DNA of 64,000 bases. It comes from Isoptericola jiangsuensis (GTDB lineage: Bacteria; Actinomycetota; Actinomycetes; Actinomycetales; Cellulomonadaceae). This document shows positions 10,437 through 18,769 of this stretch, piece after piece; position 1 is the stretch's first letter; every line of letters begins with the position of its first letter. The notes below the pieces were generated by a model, which searched no databases, was not told the origin of the DNA, and saw nothing but the letters and a program-made list of their open reading frames with translations. The DNA is taken from the NCBI RefSeq assembly GCF_002563715.1, contig NZ_PDJJ01000001.1:1302001-1366000 (forward strand), read 5' to 3'. The position numbers were made by a program, and so were the translations under genes.

Positions 10437-10458
10437 GGTACGAAGCCAGCACGCTCGT
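10399..10458. terminator. Perfect 28-bp hairpin between convergent genes
   Basis: Arms 10399-10426 and 10431-10458 are perfect complements around a CACA loop. It follows the phosphomutase stop on the minus strand and contains the SIP stop codon in its right arm, so it can end transcription in both directions. No T-tract is present. The arm is less GC-rich than its surroundings. Confidence 0.75.
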
Positions 10459-10479
10459 TCGTGCGGCAGGGGTGGGACG

Positions 10480-12246
10480 TCAGAGGCCCAGCGCCGCCGA
10501 CAGCTCCTTCTTCAGGCCCGCCAGCCGCTCCCGGGCCGCGACGCGGGCGTGCCCCACGTCCAGGGCGGAGGCGTCCACCGCCACGGGGGTGACGACCTCC
10601 AGGTAGCACTTCACCTTGGGCTCGGTCCCGGACGGGCGCACGATGACGCGGGTGTGGTCCTCGGCGAGCAGCAGCATGCCGTCGGTGGGCGGCAGGCCGT
10701 CGTACCCGGCGGACAGGTCCACCACGGTGTGCACGGGCGACCCGCCGAGCGTCGCCGGGGGAGCGGAGCGCAGCCGCGCCATGGTCTCCGGGATCTGGTC
10801 GAGGTCGTCGAACCGGGCGGAGAGCTGGTCGGTGACGTACAGCCCGTGGGCGCGCGCCACGTCGTCGAGGGCGTCCACGAGGGTGTGGCCCTCCGCCTTG
10901 AGGCGGGCGGCGAGGCCGGCCACGACGACGGCGGCGCTGATGCCGTCCTTGTCCCGAACGGTGGCCGGGTCCACGCAGTACCCGAGGGCCTCCTCGTAGC
11001 CGAACACCAGCTGCGGCGTGCGGGAGATCCACTTGAAGCCCGTCAGGGTGGTGACGTGCCCGACGCCCGCGTCGGCCGCGATCCGGCCGAGCGCCCGCGA
11101 CGACACGACCGAGCTCGCGACGGTCGCCCCGGGGCGGGCGACCGCACCGGCCACCGCCTCCGCGCCGAGCAGCATCCCGACCTCGTCGCCGTGCAGCATG
11201 CGCCACCCGCTGGAGCGGGCCGTCTCGACGCCCAGGTGCGTACCGAGCGTCACGTCGCGCACCGCGACGGCGCAGCGGTCGGCGTCCGGGTCGTTGGCGA
11301 TGACGAGGTCCGCGCCCCAGTCCTGCGCCACCCCGAGGGCGAGGTCGATCGCCCCCGTCTCCTCGGGGTTGGGGAACGCCACCGACGGGAAGTCGGGGTC
11401 GGGGGCGACCTGCTCCTCCACCGGGGTGACGTGCGTGAACCCGGCGTCGGCCAGGGCTCGCGCCAGCACGCGGCCACCGACGCCGTGCAGCGACGTCGTC
11501 ACGACGCGCAGCGCGGCGGCGGCCTCACCCGCGGCCGTGCGCAGCGGCACCAGGGACGCGAGGTAGGCCTCCACGACGTCCGTGCCGAGCACCGTCCAGC
11601 CGCCCTCGGCGCGCGGCACCTCGTCGGCGGGCCCGACCGCCGCGATCCGCTCCGCGATCCCGGCGTCGTGCGGCGGCACGATCTGCGCACCTTGCCCGGC
11701 GCCCGGCTCGACCCGCCCGCCGAGGTACACCTTGTAGCCGTTGTCCGCGGCCGGGTTGTGGCTCGCGGTCACCATGACCCCGGCGTCGGCCTCGAACCGC
11801 CGGACCGCGAACGCCAGCACCGGGGTGGGCAGCGGGGCGGGCAGGAGCAGCACCTCCGCGCCGGCCGCGGCGAGGACCGCCGCCGTGTCGTGCGCGAAGT
11901 CCGCCGAGCGGTGCCGGGCGTCGTAGCCCACCACGACCCGCGGGCCCGAGCCGGGCCCGAGCGTCGCCGCGAGGTACGCGCCCAGGCCCGCCGCCGCCCG
12001 GGTCACCACGGCGCGGTTCATCCGGTTCGGCCCGGCCGCCATCGCGCCGCGCAGGCCCGCCGTGCCGAACTGCAGGGTGCCGTCGAACCGGTCGCGCAGC
12101 TCGGCCAGCGCCCGCGGGTGACGCTCGCCGTCGTCGGCGCTCGCCCGCGCCACGAGCCGCGTCAGCTCGTCGGCGTCACGGTCGTCGACGTCGTGCCTGA
12201 TCCAGGTCTCGACGCGCGCCAGCAGGGACTCCAGGGACTCGGGCAT
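10480..12246 (-). CDS. Alpha-D-phosphohexomutase family (phosphoglucomutase/phosphomannomutase), possible phosphopentomutase
   Basis: Phosphosugar mutase of 588 residues. All four domain signatures are present: active serine loop TASHNP, metal loop DPDADR, the sugar-binding EEALGY, and the phosphate-binding RPSGTEPK. The GFKWI segment and the length fit the PGM2-like branch, which includes phosphopentomutases. A GGGAGG ribosome site points to the ATG used here rather than a GTG four codons upstream. It follows purine nucleoside phosphorylase by 12 bp, and no deoB is visible in the salvage set. I therefore infer that it converts (deoxy)ribose-1-phosphate to the 5-phosphate; classical glucose or mannose phosphate activity is the alternative. 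Confidence 0.85.
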   Translation of the reverse strand: MPESLESLLARVETWIRHDVDDRDADELTRLVARASADDGERHPRALAELRDRFDGTLQFGTAGLRGAMAAGPNRMNRAVVTRAAAGLGAYLAATLGPGSGPRVVVGYDARHRSADFAHDTAAVLAAAGAEVLLLPAPLPTPVLAFAVRRFEADAGVMVTASHNPAADNGYKVYLGGRVEPGAGQGAQIVPPHDAGIAERIAAVGPADEVPRAEGGWTVLGTDVVEAYLASLVPLRTAAGEAAAALRVVTTSLHGVGGRVLARALADAGFTHVTPVEEQVAPDPDFPSVAFPNPEETGAIDLALGVAQDWGADLVIANDPDADRCAVAVRDVTLGTHLGVETARSSGWRMLHGDEVGMLLGAEAVAGAVARPGATVASSVVSSRALGRIAADAGVGHVTTLTGFKWISRTPQLVFGYEEALGYCVDPATVRDKDGISAAVVVAGLAARLKAEGHTLVDALDDVARAHGLYVTDQLSARFDDLDQIPETMARLRSAPPATLGGSPVHTVVDLSAGYDGLPPTDGMLLLAEDHTRVIVRPSGTEPKVKCYLEVVTPVAVDASALDVGHARVAARERLAGLKKELSAALGL

Positions 12247-12258
12247 CGTGCCTCCCAC

Positions 12259-13110
12259 TCAGATCGCCCGGACGATCCGGGCCAGCAGATCGCTGATGCG
12301 CGGACCGGCGGCCTGACCCGCCTCGAGCACCTCGGCGTGGGACAGCGGCTCGGGGCTGATCCCCGCCGCGAGGTTCGTCACCAGCGAGATCCCCAGCACC
12401 TCCATGCCGCAGTGCCGGGCCGCGATGGCCTCCAGCGTCGTCGACATCCCCACCAGGTCGGCGCCCATGATCCCCGCCATCCGCACCTCGGCCGGGGTCT
12501 CGTAGTGCGGGCCGGGGAACTGCGCGTACACGCCCTCCGGCAGCTCCGGGTCGACCGACCGGGCCACGTCCCGCAGCCGCGGCGAGTACAGGTCCGTCAG
12601 GTCGACGAACGTCGCGCCCTCCAGCGGGGAGCGCGCCGTGAGGTTGAGGTGGTCCTTCAGCAGCACCGGCTGTCCGGGACGCCAGGAGATGTGGAGTCCG
12701 CCACAGCCGTTCGTCAGCACGACGGCGCTGCAGCCCGTCGCGGCGGCCGTGCGCACGCCGTGCGCCACCCGGCGCACACCCTTGCCCTCGTAGAGGTGGG
12801 TGCGGCTGCCGATGACCAGCGCGTGGCGCGTGGAGCCGTCGGGCCGCTCGACCCGGATCGACCGCGTCGTCGCGACGTGACCGTCCACCGACGGGCGCGA
12901 GAAGCCCGGGATCTCGTGGGTCGGGATCTCGGCGACGACCTCGCCCACGAGCTCGGCGGCGCCGCCCCAGCCGGAACCGAGGACGAGGGCCACGTCGTGA
13001 CCGGACACCCCGGTGGCGGTGGCGATGTGGTCCGCGGCGGCGCGGGCGACGTCGAACGGGTCCGTCGTCGGGTCGTCGAGATCAGCGGTCGTGGGGGCGT
13101 CGGTGCTCAT
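12259..13110 (-). CDS. punA: Purine nucleoside phosphorylase
   Basis: Phosphorolysis of inosine, guanosine and their deoxy forms. It has 283 residues, typical of the trimeric class. Visible motifs are the phosphate loop GSGWGG, the SRTHLYEG segment, TNGCGGL, FPGPHYETPAE, and VGMSTTLEAIAARH with VTNLAAG, where the Asn contacts the purine. A promoter hexamer lies 6 bp before the ATG. The phosphohexomutase-type gene follows on the same strand with a 12-bp gap, forming a two-gene unit that takes over from add. Confidence 0.94.
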   Translation of the reverse strand: MSTDAPTTADLDDPTTDPFDVARAAADHIATATGVSGHDVALVLGSGWGGAAELVGEVVAEIPTHEIPGFSRPSVDGHVATTRSIRVERPDGSTRHALVIGSRTHLYEGKGVRRVAHGVRTAAATGCSAVVLTNGCGGLHISWRPGQPVLLKDHLNLTARSPLEGATFVDLTDLYSPRLRDVARSVDPELPEGVYAQFPGPHYETPAEVRMAGIMGADLVGMSTTLEAIAARHCGMEVLGISLVTNLAAGISPEPLSHAEVLEAGQAAGPRISDLLARIVRAI

Positions 13111-13116
13111 GGGCCG

Positions 13117-13122
13117 AGCGTA
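13117..13122 (-). promoter_or_regulatory. -10 hexamer for punA
   Basis: TACGCT on the minus strand, 6 bp before the ATG. It lies back to back with the lpdA promoter in a 54-bp divergent spacer. Confidence 0.5.
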
Positions 13123-13152
13123 TATCCGCCCGCACCGACCCGCCGGGCCTGC

Positions 13153-13158
13153 CACAAT
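13153..13158 (+). promoter_or_regulatory. -10 hexamer for lpdA
   Basis: CACAAT, 6 bp before the GTG. It is weaker than the TAGNNT boxes of other genes here. Confidence 0.35.
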
Positions 13159-13164
13159 GGGCGC

Positions 13165-14619
13165 GTGCCTGAGCAGAACGCAGCCCTCGCCGGTCCCAAC
13201 CAGAGCGTCGTCGTCCTCGGTGGTGGCCCCGGCGGCTACGAGGCCGCGCTGGTGGCGCGCCGTGCCGGCGCCGCCGTGACGGTGGTCGAGCGTGCCGGTC
13301 TGGGCGGCGCGGCCGTCCTCACCGACGTCGTCCCGTCGAAGACCCTCATCGCGACCGCGGAGTGGCTCACCATCGCCGAGTCCGCGCCCGAGCTCGGCAT
13401 CCGCACGGGCGCCGCCCCGGTGTCCCCGACGGACGGCCAGCAGGCCCGCCGCGCGCTCGTCGACCTGGAGGCCGTCAACACGCGCGTGCTCGCGCTCGCG
13501 GCCGCGCAGTCGGCCGACGTCCGGGGGCGGCTGGAGCGCGAGGGCGTCGTCGTCGTCGACGGGTCGGGACGCCTCGACGGTCCGGGCCGCGTGGTCGCGA
13601 CGCCGTCCGACGGAGGCCCGGAGGTCTCGTTCGACGCCGACATCGTGCTGGTCGCCACCGGGGCGACGCCGCGCACGCTCGCCACGGCGGAGCCGGACGG
13701 CGAGCGCATCCTCACCTGGACCCAGCTCTACGACCTCGACGAGCTGCCGGAGCGGCTGATCGTCGTCGGGTCGGGTGTCACCGGCGCCGAGTTCGCGGGC
13801 GCCTACCTGGCGCTCGGCTCCGACGTCGTGCTCGTCTCCTCGCGCGACCGCGTGCTCCCCGGCGAGGACGAGGACGCCGCCGAGCTGCTCGAGGGCGTGT
13901 TCCGGTCCCGCGGGATGACGGTCATGTCCCGCTCGCGCGCCGCGGCCGCGGAGCGCACCGCCGACGGCGTGGTCGTCACCCTCACCGACGGCCGGACCGT
14001 CGAGGGGTCCCACGTCCTCATCGCGGTCGGCGGCGTGCCCAACACCGCGGGCATCGGCCTGGAGGAGGCGGGCGTCCGTCTCACGGAGTCCGGGCACATC
14101 GCCGTCGACAAGGTGTCCCGCACGTCCGTGCGCGGCGTGTACGCCGCCGGTGACTGCACCGGCGTGCTGCCGCTCGCCTCGGTCGCGGCCACGCAGGGTC
14201 GCGTCGCGATGGCGCACGCCCTCGGCGACGCCGTCGTGCCGCTGCACCTGGGCAACGTCGCCGCGAACATCTTCACCGCGCCCGAGATCGCGACCGTCGG
14301 CTACTCCGAGCAGGGCCTGCGTACGCAGGGCTCCCGCTACGTCACCACCACGCTGCCGCTGGCCCGCAACCCGCGCGCCAAGATGCACGGCGTGCACGAC
14401 GGGTTCGTCAAGCTGTTCGCCCACCCGGAGGCGGGGGTCGTGCTCGGCGGCGTCGTCGTCGGGCCGCGCGCCAGCGAGCTGATCTTCCCCGTGACCCTCG
14501 CCGTGTCCCACCGCCTCACCGTCGACGACGTCGCCGAGGCGTTCACCGTCTACCCGTCCCTGACGGGCACCATCGGCGAGGCCGCGCGCGTCCTGCACGG
14601 CCAGCTCACCCCGCGCTGA
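13165..14619 (+). CDS. lpdA: NAD(P)H-quinone dehydrogenase, LpdA-type flavoprotein
   Basis: A 484-residue FAD/NAD-binding protein of the lipoamide dehydrogenase superfamily. The FAD dinucleotide fold is GGGPGGYEAA near the N-terminus, the NAD fold is VVGSGVTGAEFA, and FAD contacts are in YAAGDCTG. The redox-active CxxxxC is absent: the segment reads GGAAVLTDVVPSK. The C-terminal dimer region reads YPSLTGTIGEAAR without the His-Glu catalytic pair. Both losses match M. tuberculosis LpdA (Rv3303c), which reduces quinones instead of lipoamide. It is transcribed divergently from punA. Confidence 0.88.
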   Translation: MPEQNAALAGPNQSVVVLGGGPGGYEAALVARRAGAAVTVVERAGLGGAAVLTDVVPSKTLIATAEWLTIAESAPELGIRTGAAPVSPTDGQQARRALVDLEAVNTRVLALAAAQSADVRGRLEREGVVVVDGSGRLDGPGRVVATPSDGGPEVSFDADIVLVATGATPRTLATAEPDGERILTWTQLYDLDELPERLIVVGSGVTGAEFAGAYLALGSDVVLVSSRDRVLPGEDEDAAELLEGVFRSRGMTVMSRSRAAAAERTADGVVVTLTDGRTVEGSHVLIAVGGVPNTAGIGLEEAGVRLTESGHIAVDKVSRTSVRGVYAAGDCTGVLPLASVAATQGRVAMAHALGDAVVPLHLGNVAANIFTAPEIATVGYSEQGLRTQGSRYVTTTLPLARNPRAKMHGVHDGFVKLFAHPEAGVVLGGVVVGPRASELIFPVTLAVSHRLTVDDVAEAFTVYPSLTGTIGEAARVLHGQLTPR

Positions 14620-14638
14620 CCTCCTCCCGCGCCGCGTC

Positions 14639-14664
14639 GGCCCGTCACGTCACCGTGGCGGGCC
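14639..14664. terminator. Bidirectional hairpin between lpdA and the EEP-domain gene
   Basis: An 11-bp stem (14639-14649 with 14654-14664, one G-U pair) and a TCAC loop, starting 19 bp after the lpdA stop. The facing gene ends about 40 bp away. Confidence 0.65.
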
Positions 14665-14706
14665 GTCGTGCGTGCGAGGGTCGGGTCGTGGGGGCGTGCG
14701 GCGCCG

Positions 14707-16698
14707 TCAGGGCAGGTCGAGCGTGACGAGCAGCGGCCGGTGGTCGGAGTCCACGACGTCGATCACCTCGGACGACGTCGCCGGGACGTCGGGGCCCGAG
14801 AACACCCAGTCGACGCGGTAGCGGGGCACGACGGCCGGGGACGTGAGCGCGGCGGGGTCGCCGACGGCGTCCTGCGCGCTGACCAGACCCTCGTCGGTGA
14901 TCGCGGCGATCTCGGCCCAGCCCGGCTCGGCGTTGAGGTCGCCCGCCAGCACGTACGGTCCGTCGACGGGCTCCGCGGCGAAGATCGCGTCGAGCTGCGC
15001 GAGCCGGGTCGCGTGGTTCTCCTCGCGGTGCTGCAGGTGCGTGGTGACGAGCCGGAACGGCACGGCCCGCGGGGCGGCGTGCACGGTGACGGTCGCCGCG
15101 AGGGCGGAGCGGCGCTGCGGTCCGGCGCCGTACGGCAGCTCGACGACGGCGACGTCCGTGACGTCCGCGCGGTCCGGGTCCCACAGCAGCGCGTTGCCGA
15201 ACTGCCGGTCCGCCGCGGGCGCCCAGGCGAGCTCCCGGCCGGTCGCGCGCGCCAGCGCCGACGCCATGTCGCCGCCGCCGCCCAGCACCCAGCCGCGCGA
15301 GACCTCCTGGAGCACGACGACCTCGGGGTCGGCCGAGGCGATGACGTCGACCATCTCGTCCAGGCGCACCGACGGGTCCGCGCTGACGCCGTAGTGCACG
15401 TTCCAGGACAGCACCCGGACCGCTCCGGCGTCCACGTCCGGGTCGTCCCCGGCCGTGCCCGGGAGGGCCACCACGACCGTCCCCGCGACGGCGACCGCCG
15501 CGACCGCACCGCACAGTACCGCGCCGCCGGGGGCCGGGACGGTGACCCCTCGACGTGCCTGCACCACCGCGGGCAGCGCCACGGCGAGGGCCGCCACGAC
15601 CGGGGCGAGGCCGTTCGGGAACGGCAGGGGCACGTCGTAGTCGAGCTGGTAGACCAGCAGCGGCAGCGCGGTGCCGAGCCCGACCGCCGCGGCGGTGCCC
15701 GTCAGCCATGCCGTGCCGTGGACCCGCGCCGGCTGCGACCACAGCGGTGCCACGGCGCGGGCCCCGGCGGCGGGCAGCGCCGTCGCGACGGCCAGCAGCA
15801 GCCACGCCGCGACCGGGCCGGGCGGGGCGGCGAGGAACAGCACCCACACGCCGAGGACCAGGACGACGGCCGCGGCGAGGGGGCCGGCCAGCGGCCGCAG
15901 GAGGGACAGGGCGGCGCCGGTGGCGAGGGTCGCGACGGCCAGCGCGGCGCCGGCGACGGGGAGCGGGAGGTTCGCGTCGGAGGCGACGAACGCGGGATTG
16001 GCGAACACCTGCACGCCGAGGGCCACGTAGGGGCCCAGCACCCACAGGCTGCGCGTGCAGGGTCCGGCGGGGCGGCCGCGCAGCAGCCAGGCCGTGGCGA
16101 GCGTCCCGGCGGACAGCACGCCGACGACGACCCACGCCGCCGCGTCGGCGCGCCAGACGGCGTCCCAGGTGCCGAGCAGCAGGTGGACGGCCGCCGACCC
16201 GAGCAGTCCGTACGTGACACCGCGGGCGACGAGCGAGCCGCGGGCCGCGGGGGTGTCGGTCCCGGGCTCGGACGGCGGCTGGTCGCGCGCCGTCGGCTCG
16301 TCCGCGGGGGCCGAGACGAACGCGGCCACGACGACCAGCACGCCGAGCCCGAGCGCGACCGTCGCCAGCCCGAGCCAGGCCCGGGCCTCGCCCGCACCGG
16401 GGGCGAGGTCGACGGCCGCGACCTGCGCGCCGAGCACCTGCAGGGCGACCCGTGCCGCGACCAGCAGCGCCACCGCGAGCAGCACCACCCGGCCGGAGAC
16501 CCGCCGTCCGACCGTCAGCGCCGCCACCACGACCGCGGGGGCGACGTAGGTGACGAGCGCGACCGTGGCGGCCGTCGTCACCCCCTGGGCGAACGCGCGG
16601 TCCAGCAGCGGGCCGCTCGCCCGCACGAGCTCCGCGACGAGGCCCGTGACGAGCGCGAGCAGGAACAGCTCGGAGCGTGCGCGCGACGCCGGGTTCAC
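14707..16698 (-). CDS. Membrane-anchored endonuclease/exonuclease/phosphatase family protein
   Basis: A 663-residue protein. The N-terminal half has many hydrophobic helices with an acidic cytoplasmic loop near residues 100-125. The last 260 residues form an EEP (DNase I-like) domain with RVLSWNVHYG, VVLQEVSRG, THLQH, LAGDLNAEP, YRVDWVF and SDHRPLL, which supply the metal and catalytic residues. The GTG start overlaps the stop of the Nudix gene (GTGA), so translation is coupled. Substrates of such proteins range from nucleic acid to phospholipid, and none can be chosen here. The EEP domain should face outward if the helix count is even. Confidence 0.85.
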   Translation of the reverse strand: MNPASRARSELFLLALVTGLVAELVRASGPLLDRAFAQGVTTAATVALVTYVAPAVVVAALTVGRRVSGRVVLLAVALLVAARVALQVLGAQVAAVDLAPGAGEARAWLGLATVALGLGVLVVVAAFVSAPADEPTARDQPPSEPGTDTPAARGSLVARGVTYGLLGSAAVHLLLGTWDAVWRADAAAWVVVGVLSAGTLATAWLLRGRPAGPCTRSLWVLGPYVALGVQVFANPAFVASDANLPLPVAGAALAVATLATGAALSLLRPLAGPLAAAVVLVLGVWVLFLAAPPGPVAAWLLLAVATALPAAGARAVAPLWSQPARVHGTAWLTGTAAAVGLGTALPLLVYQLDYDVPLPFPNGLAPVVAALAVALPAVVQARRGVTVPAPGGAVLCGAVAAVAVAGTVVVALPGTAGDDPDVDAGAVRVLSWNVHYGVSADPSVRLDEMVDVIASADPEVVVLQEVSRGWVLGGGGDMASALARATGRELAWAPAADRQFGNALLWDPDRADVTDVAVVELPYGAGPQRRSALAATVTVHAAPRAVPFRLVTTHLQHREENHATRLAQLDAIFAAEPVDGPYVLAGDLNAEPGWAEIAAITDEGLVSAQDAVGDPAALTSPAVVPRYRVDWVFSGPDVPATSSEVIDVVDSDHRPLLVTLDLP

Positions 16699-17213
16699 GC
16701 CGCCGAGGCTACCGCGAGCAGGTGCGGCAGGGCGTCCGCGAAGCCGGGGTGCAGGGGCAGCGCGGGGATCCGGTCCACCGGCACCCAGCGCACCTCGATG
16801 CTCTCGGAGTCGGTGGCCGCCGGCACCACGTCCGCGTCCGGCGCGACCTCCGCCACGACGGTCGTGTACGACCAGGGTCCGTGGTCGAGCAGGTGCTCGC
16901 CCAGCACCCGCACGGTGGCCGGGTCGACGCCGGCCTCCTCCGCCGCCTCCCGCAGGGCGCCCGCCTCGGGGGACTCGTGCGGCGCCACCGCGCCGCCCGG
17001 GACGCCCCACGTGCCGCCCTCGTGGGACCACGCCGCGCGGTGCTGCAGCACCACGTCGGTCACCCGCGGCACGCCGTCCGCGTCGAGCGCGCGCCGCACG
17101 AGGAACAGCCCGGCCGCGCCGTGCAGACCCCAGTGGCGGTGGTCGCCGCACTCCACCCAACCGTCACCGGGGTGCCGGTGGATCGCGTCCCGCGGCGGAA
17201 TTGGACTTGGCAC
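16695..17213 (-). CDS. Nudix hydrolase
   Basis: A 172-residue pyrophosphohydrolase. The complete Nudix box starts at GGAVAPHESPEAGALREA and continues through EEAGV, with all catalytic Glu and Arg positions intact. After it, DHGPWSYTTVVAEV and EIRWV-like strands are typical of NUDIX proteins acting on nucleoside diphosphate compounds. The GTG start is supported by a -10 box 6 bp upstream. Downstream it is coupled to the EEP-domain gene. Specificity is unknown. Confidence 0.88.
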   Translation of the reverse strand: MPSPIPPRDAIHRHPGDGWVECGDHRHWGLHGAAGLFLVRRALDADGVPRVTDVVLQHRAAWSHEGGTWGVPGGAVAPHESPEAGALREAAEEAGVDPATVRVLGEHLLDHGPWSYTTVVAEVAPDADVVPAATDSESIEVRWVPVDRIPALPLHPGFADALPHLLAVASAA

Positions 17214-17219
17214 CCGGTC

Positions 17220-17225
17220 AGGCTA
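17220..17225 (-). promoter_or_regulatory. -10 hexamer for the Nudix-EEP operon
   Basis: TAGCCT on the minus strand, 6 bp before the GTG start. Confidence 0.5.
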
Positions 17226-17303
17226 CCGGCGAGAGTAGGCGCACCGTCGGCCGCGCCCACCCGGCGCGCCCCGACGGCCGCCCGACCAGGACGAGGAAGA
17301 ACC

Positions 17304-18671
17304 ATGACCGGACCCGCCCCCGCCGACCCGACGCCCGCCGCCGGGCACGACGGACCCGCCGCACCCGCCGACGGCGCCACGCACCCCGGCTGGGTGCGGA
17401 ACGTCGCCGTGTTCCTCACCGGGCAGACCGTGTCCCTGCTGGGCTCGATGCTCGTCCAGTACGCCGTCATGTGGCACCTGACCATCACCACGCAGTCCGG
17501 GTCCGTGCTCATGCTGAGCATCGTGTTCGGCATGCTGCCGCAGGCGTTCGTCTCGATCTTCGGCGGCGTGTGGGCCGACCGGCACCACCGCAAGCTGCTC
17601 ATCATCGGCGCGGACTCCGCCATCGCGGTGGCGACGCTCGCCCTGGCGCTCCTCATGGTGTCCGGCATCGACGACCTGTGGATCATCTACGCGGCGCTCG
17701 CAGTGCGGTCCACGTTCGCCGGGATCCAGACCCCGGCGGTGAGCGCGATGATCCCGCAGATCGTGCCCACCGCCCAGCTCGTCCGGATCAACGGCGTCAA
17801 CCAGACCATCCAGTCCGGCATGATGCTGCTCGCGCCCGTCGTCGCGGCCGCGATCTACGCCAACTTCGACATCGTGGCCGTGTTCTTCATCGACGTCGTC
17901 ACCGCGCTCGTCGGCGTCGGGCTGCTCCTCGCCGTGCGCGTGCCGCGGCTCGTGCGGTCGGACGCCGCGGCCCCGCCGAGCTACTTCGGCGACCTCGCCG
18001 CAGGCGTGCGGTACATCCGCTCCCACGGGCCCGTGAAGTGGCTCATGACGGTGTTCGCCGTGACCATGGTGCTCGTCGGCGCGCCCTCCTACCTGACCCC
18101 CCTCATGGTGGCCCGCACGTTCGGGCCCGAGGTCTGGAAGCTCACCGCCAACGAGATCTTCTGGGCCGTGGGCATGCTGCTCGGCGGCATCGCCATGGCC
18201 GTCGTCGGACCGCGGGTGACGAACCGGATGGGTCTGATCGTCGGCGTCGTGCTGGGGGCGGGCGTCTTCACCGCCGGGCTCGGGCTCGCCACCGACATGT
18301 GGGTGTTCTTCGTGCTCGGCCTGCTCGTCGGCACGTCGTTCACCCTCATGTCCGCGCCCGCGATGGCGATCCTCCAGGAGACCGTCGAGCCCGAGATGCA
18401 GGGCCGCGTCTTCGGGTTCGTCGGCATCGTCATGACCGTCGCGATGCCGCTCAGCATGGTCGCGTTCGGGCCGCTCGCCGACCGGTACGCCGTCGAGACC
18501 CTGCTCGTCGTCGCCGGAGCCCTGCTCACCGCGTTCGTGCTCGTCGTCCTCGCGATCCCGACGGCACGACGGTCCCTCGCCGCGGTCTCCCGGCCGGTCG
18601 CCGCACCGGACGCCACGACCGACGACGCCGACGCGTCGGCCGCCGAGGTCGCCCCGTCCACCCGGAACTGA
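17304..18671 (+). CDS. MFS transporter, DHA3-like efflux protein
   Basis: A 455-residue major facilitator with about twelve helices, a 35-residue polar N-terminus and a polar C-terminal tail. The loop 2-3 motif reads GGVWADRHHRK, a form seen in the macrolide-efflux-like DHA3 branch. The AILQETVEPEMQGRVFG segment is likewise characteristic of that branch. The ATG follows an AGGAAGAA ribosome site. No regulator is adjacent, so the substrate is unknown. Confidence 0.85.
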   Translation: MTGPAPADPTPAAGHDGPAAPADGATHPGWVRNVAVFLTGQTVSLLGSMLVQYAVMWHLTITTQSGSVLMLSIVFGMLPQAFVSIFGGVWADRHHRKLLIIGADSAIAVATLALALLMVSGIDDLWIIYAALAVRSTFAGIQTPAVSAMIPQIVPTAQLVRINGVNQTIQSGMMLLAPVVAAAIYANFDIVAVFFIDVVTALVGVGLLLAVRVPRLVRSDAAAPPSYFGDLAAGVRYIRSHGPVKWLMTVFAVTMVLVGAPSYLTPLMVARTFGPEVWKLTANEIFWAVGMLLGGIAMAVVGPRVTNRMGLIVGVVLGAGVFTAGLGLATDMWVFFVLGLLVGTSFTLMSAPAMAILQETVEPEMQGRVFGFVGIVMTVAMPLSMVAFGPLADRYAVETLLVVAGALLTAFVLVVLAIPTARRSLAAVSRPVAAPDATTDDADASAAEVAPSTRN

Positions 18672-18721
18672 CCCGCCCGCCGACGAGCCCGCGCCCGGGT
18701 GCGTCGGCCACGCACGACGAA

Positions 18722-18748
18722 GGGCCGCCCCGCAGCGCAGGACGGCCC
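18722..18748. terminator. Hairpin between convergent MFS and biotin carboxylase genes
   Basis: GGGCCGCCC (18722-18730) can pair with GGACGGCCC (18740-18748) with one mismatch, leaving a 9-nt loop. The position suits both convergent genes. Confidence 0.5.
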
Positions 18749-18769
18749 CTCGGGAGGACGGGACGCGGA

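Noticed and set aside
12247-12258. Alternative GTG start four codons upstream for the phosphomutase
   Set aside because: The GGGAGG ribosome site lies between this GTG and the ATG and is correctly spaced only for the ATG.
9826-13164. A very long plus-strand open frame in front of lpdA
   Set aside because: It is antisense to the phosphomutase and punA genes, has low-complexity Arg/Gly composition, and is a product of GC-rich codon bias on the opposite strand.
16702-16712. TAGCCT box 7 bp before the EEP-domain gene as an independent promoter
   Set aside because: It lies inside the end of the Nudix coding sequence, and the GTGA overlap already explains coupled expression. A secondary promoter cannot be excluded.
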